Assembly (NCBI RefSeq): GCF_019443505.1
Contig: NZ_CP080377.1
Coordinates: 248,001-312,000, forward strand
Reading direction: 5' to 3'
Origin: Janthinobacterium sp. PAMC25594
GTDB taxonomy: Bacteria > Pseudomonadota > Gammaproteobacteria > Burkholderiales > Burkholderiaceae_D
Length of the DNA stretch: 64,000 bases
Made by a program: the position numbers and the translations under genes. Position 1 is the stretch's first letter, and each line of letters opens with the position of its first letter. The notes beneath the pieces were generated by a model, which was not told the DNA's origin, did no database searches, and worked only from the letters and a program-made list of their open reading frames with translations. This document shows positions 28,177 to 34,962 of this stretch, in pieces.

Positions 28177-28686
28177 ATGGCACAAGACAACGAGACCGCG
28201 ATCCTGGCCGGCGGCTGCTTCTGGGGCGTGCAAGACTTGCTGCGCCGCTATCCGGGCGTGCTTGCCACGCGCGTGGGCTACAGCGGCGGTGACGTGGCCA
28301 ACGCCACCTACCGCAACCATGGCACGCATGCGGAAGCGATCGAGATCATCTTCGACCCGAACACCATCAGCTACCGCAAGATCCTGGAATTGTTCTTCCA
28401 GATCCACGATCCCAGCACGCCGGACCGCCAGGGCAACGACCGCGGCACGAGCTACCGTTCGGCCATCTTTTACACCAGCGACGAGCAAAAAAAGGTGGCT
28501 GAAGACACCATCCGCGACGTCGACGCCTCCGGCCTGTGGCCCGGCAAGGTGGTGACGCAAGTGGCACCGGCCGGCCCGTTCTGGGAAGCGGAAGCGGAGC
28601 ACCAGGATTATCTGCAGCGCTTGCCGCACGGCTATACCTGCCACTACATCCGGCCGGACTGGGTCTTGCCGCAGCGCGCGCAGTAG
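28177..28686 (+). CDS. msrA: Peptide methionine-S-sulfoxide reductase MsrA
   Basis: A 169-residue enzyme repairing S-methionine sulfoxide. It contains the catalytic [12 protein letters not shown], then [24 protein letters not shown] and [23 protein letters not shown], all MsrA signatures, and ends with HYIRPDW. GAGGAG precedes ATG 28177. It lies 33 bases after the MBL gene and 11 bases before a LuxR-type regulator, so it may be part of a short operon. Oxidative protein repair is the expected cytoplasmic role. Confidence 0.95.
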   Translation: MAQDNETAILAGGCFWGVQDLLRRYPGVLATRVGYSGGDVANATYRNHGTHAEAIEIIFDPNTISYRKILELFFQIHDPSTPDRQGNDRGTSYRSAIFYTSDEQKKVAEDTIRDVDASGLWPGKVVTQVAPAGPFWEAEAEHQDYLQRLPHGYTCHYIRPDWVLPQRAQ

Positions 28687-28697
28687 AGGACACGGGC

Positions 28698-29516
28698 ATG
28701 CGTTACTGGCGCGTCGAGCGGCGGCAGGCGGAAGGGCAGCTGGATCTGGGGCGCGCCCTCGATCTGCTGGCCGCCATCGGCCATGCGGATGTCAATGCCA
28801 TGGCGGGCGCCATCCTGAAAACGGCCGGCACGGCCGCCTCCATCGCCCAGTGCACGATCTTTGCCTATGAATTCGGCAACCGGCCCCGCACGGTGCCCGT
28901 GGCCGACCGGCGCGGCGGGCGTTTTTTGCAGGATATCGCGGACAGCTACGCGCGCCATTACTATGCGCTCGACGGCAATCAGAGCGTCATCGCACCTGCC
29001 CGTCAGCCGAAGCTGGACCCCGCCATCGTGCTGCACCAGCAGGCGAGCGACGAGATCGTCCATCCCGGCTATCGCGCCACCTGCTATCAAAAGCCGAATG
29101 TCTCGGACCGGCTGTCGCTGCTGGTACAGCCGGCCGGCGACATCTGGCTGTCCGTCAATTTTTACCGCGACAGCAGCCAGGGCCAGTTCCAGCCCGGTGA
29201 AATCGCCGCCATCGAAACCCTCTCGCCGCTGTTCGCGTATGCGGCCAAACACCACTACAGCGTCAATGGCCAGCCCGCGCAAGGCGTCTCGCCCATGATG
29301 CTGGCCCGGCTGTGCCAGCATGGACCGCAATTGAGCAAGCGCGAACTCGACGTGCTGCGCGGCGTGCTGGAAGGGCTGACTGCCGTCGAAATAGCGGAGA
29401 CCATGGGTGTGCAGCCATCGAGTGTCATCACGTATCAAAAGCGCGCGTATAAACGCCTGGGTATTGCCAGCCAGCGTCAATTGTTTGCGCTATGTCTAGG
29501 GCCGCAAGCGGCTTGA
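28698..29516 (+). CDS. LuxR-type (FixJ/NarL HTH) transcriptional regulator
   Basis: A 272-residue protein with a C-terminal LuxR HTH (LSKRELDVLRGVLEGLTAVEIAETMGV, then SVITYQKRAYKRLGI). The N-terminal ~200 residues (LLAAIGHADVNAMAGAILKTAG...) are not a receiver and lack a clear autoinducer-domain signature, so it is a one-component regulator with an unknown sensing domain. GAGGA lies 7 bases before ATG 28698, 11 bases after msrA. Its target is unknown; the DUF1842 gene downstream is one candidate. Confidence 0.8.
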   Translation: MRYWRVERRQAEGQLDLGRALDLLAAIGHADVNAMAGAILKTAGTAASIAQCTIFAYEFGNRPRTVPVADRRGGRFLQDIADSYARHYYALDGNQSVIAPARQPKLDPAIVLHQQASDEIVHPGYRATCYQKPNVSDRLSLLVQPAGDIWLSVNFYRDSSQGQFQPGEIAAIETLSPLFAYAAKHHYSVNGQPAQGVSPMMLARLCQHGPQLSKRELDVLRGVLEGLTAVEIAETMGVQPSSVITYQKRAYKRLGIASQRQLFALCLGPQAA

Positions 29517-29725
29517 GTGCTAGCAAATCCGCCATACCGGGCACAGCATAAAATTGCTGGAATTCAAGGCAATAATGTGAGCATATTGATACGAAATTAA
29601 GGGCTATGCTGGCGGCAGAGTGTTGATGCGCTGAACCGCCATCAGCAAGGCTGATAGCCAGTGCCTGTCGCCGCGCGCGATCTCCCTTTTCATGGCTCAG
29701 GAATCATTCCCCAAAGGAGTCCATT

Positions 29726-30124
29726 GTGTCCTCAACTGAATTGAATGCAGTAGAACACGTCTATCTGATCGCCGGCAATCTCGGCCTGCCCGGCGCACCG
29801 ATCCTGAATCTGGCCCTGTTTTACAATCCCGACGACGGCAGCGTCAGCGGCGAAGCCCTGATCACGCAGTCGATCGCGCCACCGCATGGCCGCGTGGTGA
29901 TCCGTCCCGTCAGCGGTCCCGTGCATGGCCTGGGCCTGGGCAATGCCACACGCGTCTTCAGTCTGAGCGGCGAATACCTGGTGTCCGTGCCGCCACCGGC
30001 CATCGGCAGCTACCTGGCCAAGTTTGAAGCGACCTTTGTGACGGACAATAACTGGAGCGGCCACGGTTCCTTCAGCTATGGCAACCAGAAGGTCGATAAC
30101 GTGCCTATCAAGAAACGCGGCTAG
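29726..30124 (+). CDS. DUF1842-like protein
   Basis: A 132-residue soluble protein. The pattern LGLPGAPILNLALFYNPDDGSVSGEALITQ, a central APPHGRVVIRPVSG and the final WSGHGSFSYGNQKVDNVPIK resembles the DUF1842 beta-rich domain known from Burkholderiales. No signal peptide is seen. AAAGGAG stands before the start (ATG/GTG near 29726). A 209-base AT-richer gap separates it from the LuxR gene, so it has its own promoter, and a 16-bp hairpin follows its stop. Function unknown. Confidence 0.6.
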   Translation: MSSTELNAVEHVYLIAGNLGLPGAPILNLALFYNPDDGSVSGEALITQSIAPPHGRVVIRPVSGPVHGLGLGNATRVFSLSGEYLVSVPPPAIGSYLAKFEATFVTDNNWSGHGSFSYGNQKVDNVPIKKRG

Positions 30125-30132
30125 TTCTTTTG

Positions 30133-30169
30133 GCCGATGGCTGTCCCCAAAATGGGGACAGCCATCGGC
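30133..30169. terminator. Very strong 16-bp hairpin after DUF1842 gene
   Basis: GCCGATGGCTGTCCCC (30133-30148) pairs perfectly with 30154-30169 across an AAAAT loop. No T-run follows on the + strand, so it could be a 3' stabiliser or an intergenic repeat rather than a classic terminator. Confidence 0.6.
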
Positions 30170-30252
30170 GTAGTCGTCTGCATACTGTGTTGCAAGCCGG
30201 AGCATCCGGCAACTCTCACCCAACAAAATCAACAAGGGGAGAGTGACACCTT

Positions 30253-31608
30253 ATGGAGACAAGCATGACCATCGCCAATGCGGCCACCCCCGCTACCCCG
30301 GCACCCGTTCTCGACGCGGCCGCCCATCAACTGGAACAGCAGGTGATGCGCAAGGTATCGCGCCATTTGCTGGGATTTTTGTTTCTGCTGTTCGTGTTTT
30401 CCTTTCTTGACCGCATCAACATCGGCTTCGCCGGCCTGACCATGATGCAAGACCTGGGCCTGTCCGGTACCCAGTTCGGCTTTGCCACCACGCTGTTTTA
30501 CATCGCCTACATCGCCTGCAGCATCCCCAGCAACATCGTGCTGGCGCGCATCGGCGCCCGTAAATGGATAGGCAGCATGATGATCGCCTGGGGCCTGGCC
30601 TCGACGGCGACCCTGTTCGCCAGCGGCCCGGCCAGCCTGTATGCGTTGCGCTTTTTAGTGGGCGTGACGGAGGCGGGCTTCCTGCCCGGCATGCTGCTGT
30701 ACCTGACCTACTGGTTTCCCAGCGCCTACCGGGCACGCGCCAATGCCCTGTTCATGATCGCCATGCCCGTCACGGCCGCCATCGGTTCGGCCCTGTCCGG
30801 CCTGATCCTGGGGCTGGACGGCCACTGGGGTTTGAAGGGCTGGCAATGGCTGTTCTTGCTCGAAGGCATGCCTTCCGTGCTGCTGGGCCTGGCCGTGTAC
30901 GGCTACCTCGACGATTCGCCCGCCAAGGCGAACTGGCTGGGCAAGCTGGAACAGCAGGTGCTGGCGCGCATGCTGGCGGCCGAGCACAAGCCTGATGCGC
31001 CCCGGCAAAAAGTCTCGGTGCTGGCGGAAATGTGCTCGCCCACCGTGCTGAAATTCGGTCTCGCCTATTTTTGCCTGGTCAACACCCTGGCGATGGTGGC
31101 CGTGTGGACGCCCTTGATCGTGAAAAGTTTCAATAGCGGCGCCAGCAATACGCAAATCGGTCTGCTGGCGGCTATTCCGCAAGTGTGCACCGTGATCGGC
31201 ATGGTCCTGTGGGGCCGTCGCTCGGACCGGCTGCAGGAGCGCCGCTGGCATATCGTCTGGCCCATGCTGCTGTCGGCCGCTGGCTGGCTCTTCACGGCCT
31301 ATTCTGGCAATCCCGTCCTGCAGTTGCTGGGCGTGTGCATGGCCTCGACGGGCGCGTATACCGCCATGTCCGTCTTCTGGACCACGCCGGACCGGGCCCT
31401 GAGCCTGGGCGCGCGCGCCATCGGCATCGCCGTCATCAATGCCACGGGCAATATCGGCTCGGCCCTGAACCCCGTCGTGGTGGGCTGGCTGAAGGATTTC
31501 ACGCACAGCTTTGCCACGGGCTTGCTGTACGCCAGCGTGCTGCTGGTGGCGGGTGCGGCCATCGTGCTGACCCTGCCCATCGCGCGCGGCGGTAAAACAC
31601 ATTCTTGA
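30253..31608 (+). CDS. mhaC: MFS permease of the ACS family, probable 3-hydroxyphenylacetate transporter
   Basis: A 451-residue, 12-helix major facilitator. FSFLDRINIGFAGLTMMQDLG is the first-helix signature of the anion:cation symporter subfamily (HpaX, tartrate and phthalate permeases), followed by GVTEAGFLPG and YWFPSAYRARA. It is 13 bases upstream of the hydroxylase gene and co-directional with the MhaA-, MhaB- and HmgA-like genes. In Pseudomonas putida U the equivalent permease is MhaC, so uptake of 3-hydroxyphenylacetate is inferred. Start: ATG 30253 (AGGGGAG 11 bases upstream) or ATG 30265 (GGAG 6 bases upstream) are both plausible. Confidence 0.75.
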   Translation: METSMTIANAATPATPAPVLDAAAHQLEQQVMRKVSRHLLGFLFLLFVFSFLDRINIGFAGLTMMQDLGLSGTQFGFATTLFYIAYIACSIPSNIVLARIGARKWIGSMMIAWGLASTATLFASGPASLYALRFLVGVTEAGFLPGMLLYLTYWFPSAYRARANALFMIAMPVTAAIGSALSGLILGLDGHWGLKGWQWLFLLEGMPSVLLGLAVYGYLDDSPAKANWLGKLEQQVLARMLAAEHKPDAPRQKVSVLAEMCSPTVLKFGLAYFCLVNTLAMVAVWTPLIVKSFNSGASNTQIGLLAAIPQVCTVIGMVLWGRRSDRLQERRWHIVWPMLLSAAGWLFTAYSGNPVLQLLGVCMASTGAYTAMSVFWTTPDRALSLGARAIGIAVINATGNIGSALNPVVVGWLKDFTHSFATGLLYASVLLVAGAAIVLTLPIARGGKTHS

Positions 31609-31621
31609 AGAGGAACCCATC

Positions 31622-33355
31622 ATGAGCGATACATTCCATCCTTATCCCCATGTGCCGAAGGTGTATCCGCCCGGAAAACCGGCCGGTGCGGGCATCGAGC
31701 ACGTCCCCGTGCTGATCGTCGGCGGCGGCCCCGTGGGGCTGGCCACGGCCCTGGGCCTGGCGCGCCACGGCGTGCGCTCGGTGCTGATCGAGGCGGACGA
31801 CGGCGTCTGCACGGGCAGTCGCGCCATCTGCATCTCGCGGCGCAGCCTGGAAATCATCGACCGCCTGGGTGCGCTCGACGGCTTTATCAGCAAAGGCTTG
31901 CCGTGGGCGGGCGGCCGCAGCTTTTACCGCGCCGAGGAAGTGCTGCACTTTACGATGCCGCAAGACGCGCAGCAGAAATTGCCACCGATGGTCAACCTGG
32001 CGCAATACCATATCGAGCAATTCCTGCTCGATGCGGCCGAATGCCAGAGCGAGCTGATCGATATCCGCTGGCAAACGCGGGTGACCGGCGTGCAGCAGCG
32101 CGCCGACGGCGCCACGGTCACCGTGGCCACGCCCGATGCAACCTACCAGATCGACACGGACTGGCTGGTGGCGGCCGATGGCGGGCGCAGCGCCGTGCGC
32201 GAGGCGCTGGGCCTCAAATTGCAAGGCACCAGCTATGAAGGGCGCTATGTGATCGTCGATATCCACCTGAAAAGCGAGCGCCCCACGGAGCGCCTCGCGT
32301 ATTTCGACCCGCCATCGAATCCCGGCTCGACCGTGCTGGTGCACAAGCAGCCCGACGATATCTGGCGCATCGACTATCAATTGCGCGACGACGAGGATGC
32401 GCAGGCGGCCGTGCTGCTGGAAAACGTGGCGCCCCGCGTGGACAGCCTGCTGGCCATGATGGGAGAAACAGCGCCATGGCATCCCGTGTGGATCACCATC
32501 TACAAGGCCAACGCCTTGACACTGGAAAAATACCGGCACGGCGCCGTGCTGTTCGCGGGCGATGCGGCCCACCTGGTGCCCATCTTCGGCGTGCGCGGCG
32601 CCAATTCCGGCATCGACGACGCGGACAATCTGGCCTGGAAACTCGCGTATGTGGTCAAGGGCCAGGCACCGCAGGCCTTGCTGGACAGCTATTCGGACGA
32701 GCGCGTGTACGCCGCCCGTGAAAACCTGCGCCACGGCACCAAAAGCACGGAATTCATGGCGCCGCCCACGTTCGCCTTCGAGCTGATGCGCACGGCCGTG
32801 CTGGGGCTGGCGGGCAAGCATGCGCACGTGCGCTCGCTGATCAACCCGCGCCAGACCAGCGCCATCGCGTATGCGCAGTCGCCCCTGAATGCGCCGGACA
32901 CGGACGGGTTTTCCGCCGGCCCCGCGCCGGGCACGGTCTTGCCCGAATGCCCGCTGGCGCTGCCGCACAACGGCGGGCAAAAAGCGGGGTATATTACCGA
33001 TCTGGTGAAGCGCGACGACGGCCATTTCACGGGCCTGTATTTCAGCGAAGATGGCTGCGTGCCTGCCGGACTGCTGGCGCTGGGCGACAGCTTGCCGTTG
33101 AGCACCGTGGCGATCAGCCGCAGCGGGGCACAAGAGTGCGCCAGGGACCACACGGCGCAGGTATTCTCGCTGTTTGACGCGCAGCCCGGCACGTTTTACC
33201 TCGTGCGCCCGGATGGGCACGTGCTGGGGCGCTGGCGCGAGGTGAGGGTGGGGCAGGTGCTTGAAGCGCTGGCAAAAGCCGGGGTCAGACCCGGCGGGTC
33301 TGCCCCCAGTACTTTGCGCAGCGGGTCATTAAAAGTTATTAAGGAGACAACATGA
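31622..33355 (+). CDS. mhaA: FAD-dependent aromatic hydroxylase, MhaA-like (3-hydroxyphenylacetate 6-hydroxylase large subunit)
   Basis: A 577-residue class A flavin monooxygenase. Motifs are the FAD-binding VLIVGGGPVGLATALGLARHG, the middle WLVAADGGRSAVRE and the GDAAHLVPIFGVRGANSGIDDADNLAWKL box. The length is what is reported for MhaA of Pseudomonas putida U (about 63 kDa), which hydroxylates 3-hydroxyphenylacetate to homogentisate with help of a tiny coupling protein. Here a 61-residue protein overlaps its stop and homogentisate dioxygenase follows, so the assignment is by motif plus context. The last ~20 residues are encoded by a GGGGTC-type palindromic repeat (33281-33307) and look like a recent extension. 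Confidence 0.82.
   Translation: MSDTFHPYPHVPKVYPPGKPAGAGIEHVPVLIVGGGPVGLATALGLARHGVRSVLIEADDGVCTGSRAICISRRSLEIIDRLGALDGFISKGLPWAGGRSFYRAEEVLHFTMPQDAQQKLPPMVNLAQYHIEQFLLDAAECQSELIDIRWQTRVTGVQQRADGATVTVATPDATYQIDTDWLVAADGGRSAVREALGLKLQGTSYEGRYVIVDIHLKSERPTERLAYFDPPSNPGSTVLVHKQPDDIWRIDYQLRDDEDAQAAVLLENVAPRVDSLLAMMGETAPWHPVWITIYKANALTLEKYRHGAVLFAGDAAHLVPIFGVRGANSGIDDADNLAWKLAYVVKGQAPQALLDSYSDERVYAARENLRHGTKSTEFMAPPTFAFELMRTAVLGLAGKHAHVRSLINPRQTSAIAYAQSPLNAPDTDGFSAGPAPGTVLPECPLALPHNGGQKAGYITDLVKRDDGHFTGLYFSEDGCVPAGLLALGDSLPLSTVAISRSGAQECARDHTAQVFSLFDAQPGTFYLVRPDGHVLGRWREVRVGQVLEALAKAGVRPGGSAPSTLRSGSLKVIKETT
33281..33307. repeat. GGGGTC-type palindromic repeat, copy 3, inside mhaA 3' end
   Basis: GGGGTCAGACCC and GGGTCTGCCCCC around a short centre match copies at 4764-4789 and 26716-26742. 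Unlike those, it lies within a coding region, contributing a GVRPGGSAP-like stretch to the C-terminus of the hydroxylase. Confidence 0.7.
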
Positions 33356-33537
33356 CCGACATCGAACTCGATAATCTATATACGGAGCTGTGCCACACCA
33401 TGGGCGGCTTGGGGGAACAGCGCTCGCCGCTGTTCCTGGCCCGCTTCGCCTTGCTGGCCATGGGCGCCATCGGCCAGGCCGACGTGGTGCAGGGCTTGCT
33501 GCGCGACGCGGCAGACGGCCTGGCGGAGAACGCATGA
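33352..33537 (+). CDS. mhaB: MhaB-like small coupling protein of the hydroxylase
   Basis: A 61-residue helical protein ([20 protein letters not shown]...[20 protein letters not shown]). AAGGAG precedes it, its ATG overlaps the mhaA stop as ATGA, and its own stop overlaps the hmgA start the same way. That double coupling shows it is a real gene. In Pseudomonas putida U, MhaB is a coupling protein of about 6 kDa essential for 3-hydroxyphenylacetate hydroxylation; the size and position fit exactly. Sequence identity could not be checked. Confidence 0.75.
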   Translation: MTDIELDNLYTELCHTMGGLGEQRSPLFLARFALLAMGAIGQADVVQGLLRDAADGLAENA

Positions 33538-34838
33538 CGGGCGCCGGCTACCAAAGCGGCTTCGGCAACGAATTTGCCACGGAAGCCATCGCCGGCGCCT
33601 TGCCGCAGGGGCAGAATTCGCCGCAGCAAGCGCCCCTGGGCCTGTATTCGGAACAACTATCTGGCACGGCCTTCACGGCGCCGCGCGCGCAGAACCGGCG
33701 CTCGTGGCTGTACCGCATCCGTCCCGCCAGCCAGCATCCGCCGTTTACCTTGCTGCAAAATACCCGCATCGTCAGCGATTTTCACGCCATGCCCCCCACG
33801 CCGCCGAACCAGTTGCGCTGGGACCCGCTGCCGCTGCCCGACAGCAGTACGCCGGTCGACTTCATCGACGGCTGGCAAACGATGGCAGGTAACGGCAGCG
33901 CCGAAGCGATGAGCGGCTGCGCCATCCACGTGTATGCGGCCAACCGCTCCATGCAGCGCTTCTTTTACTCGGCCGACGGCGAATTGCTGGTCGTGCCGCA
34001 GGAAGGCCGGCTGGCGATCGCCACGGAACTGGGCTTGATCGAGCTGGAACCGCAGGAGATCGCCGTGATCCCGCGCGGCGTGCGCTTCCGCGTGACCTTG
34101 CCCGATGGCGCGGCGCGCGGCTATGTGTGCGAAAACTTCGGCACGGCGTTCCGTTTGCCCGACATGGGGCCCATCGGCTCGAATGGCCTGGCCAACAGCC
34201 GCGACTTCCTCACGCCGCACGCGGCCTACGAGGATATCGACGGCGAGTGCGAACTGCTGGCCAAGTTCGGCGGCCACCTGTGGCGCACGACGCTCGACCA
34301 TTCACCGCTGGACGTGGTGGCCTGGCATGGCAATTACGCGCCGTATAAATACGACTTGCGCCGCTTCAATGTCATCGGCTCGATCAGCTACGACCATCCC
34401 GACCCGTCGATCTTCCTGGTGCTGCAGGCACCGAGCGAAAATCCCCTGTTCGGCGCCATCGACTTCGCCATCTTCCCGCCGCGCTGGCTGGCCGCCGAGC
34501 ACACGTTCCGGCCGCCGTGGTTCCACCGCAACGTGGCCAGCGAATTCATGGGGCTGATCCACGGCGTGTACGACGCCAAGGCGGCCGGCTTCGTGCCGGG
34601 CGGCGCCAGCCTGCACAACTGCATGTCCGGCCACGGCCCCGATGCGCAAACGTTCGAGAAGGCATCGCACAGCGACACGTCCGCGCCCGCGAAGGTGGCC
34701 GACACCATGGCCTTCATGTTCGAGACGCGCACCATCCTCAAGCCCACGCCGTTCGCGCTGGACGGTGGCTTGCTGCAGAGCGACTATTTCGAGTGCTGGC
34801 AAGGCTTGCGCAAGCATTTCGATCCGAACCCGCTGTGA
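33534..34838 (+). CDS. hmgA: Homogentisate 1,2-dioxygenase
   Basis: A 434-residue iron(II) ring-cleaving dioxygenase converting homogentisate to maleylacetoacetate. It begins [13 protein letters not shown], a family signature. The metal ligands are in the C-terminal half: [18 protein letters not shown] supplies a His and Glu, and [15 protein letters not shown] the other His. GGAG precedes ATG 33534, which overlaps the mhaB stop. It is the last gene of the four-gene operon; the next steps (maleylacetoacetate isomerase, fumarylacetoacetase) are not in this window. The frame could run back to 33390 but the family start is clear. Confidence 0.95.
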   Translation: MTGAGYQSGFGNEFATEAIAGALPQGQNSPQQAPLGLYSEQLSGTAFTAPRAQNRRSWLYRIRPASQHPPFTLLQNTRIVSDFHAMPPTPPNQLRWDPLPLPDSSTPVDFIDGWQTMAGNGSAEAMSGCAIHVYAANRSMQRFFYSADGELLVVPQEGRLAIATELGLIELEPQEIAVIPRGVRFRVTLPDGAARGYVCENFGTAFRLPDMGPIGSNGLANSRDFLTPHAAYEDIDGECELLAKFGGHLWRTTLDHSPLDVVAWHGNYAPYKYDLRRFNVIGSISYDHPDPSIFLVLQAPSENPLFGAIDFAIFPPRWLAAEHTFRPPWFHRNVASEFMGLIHGVYDAKAAGFVPGGASLHNCMSGHGPDAQTFEKASHSDTSAPAKVADTMAFMFETRTILKPTPFALDGGLLQSDYFECWQGLRKHFDPNPL

Positions 34839-34848
34839 TCCCTTGGCT

Positions 34849-34883
34849 GCCTGGCAATAATCGTACGGCCCATATTGCCAGGC
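34849..34883 (+). terminator. Hairpin at the end of the mha-hmg operon
   Basis: GCCTGGCAATA (34849-34859) pairs exactly with TATTGCCAGGC (34873-34883) across a 13-nt loop, starting 11 bases after the hmgA stop. No T-run follows, so termination is likely but not certain. Confidence 0.5.
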
Positions 34884-34913
34884 GTGCTCTACAATTACGG
34901 AATAAGAAACTGT

Positions 34914-34929
34914 CGGCGCACGTGCGCCG
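34914..34929. promoter_or_regulatory. Perfect 16-bp palindrome upstream of the caspase-deacetylase gene
   Basis: CGGCGCACGTGCGCCG is fully self-complementary and ends 33 bases before the GTG start at 34963. A TACAAT box at 34890-34895 could be the -10 of the promoter, which would put the palindrome just downstream of the start site, where a repressor could act. Confidence 0.4.
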
Positions 34930-34962
34930 CCTTACTCCGTAGTTGAAGGGAAAAATAAGCCT

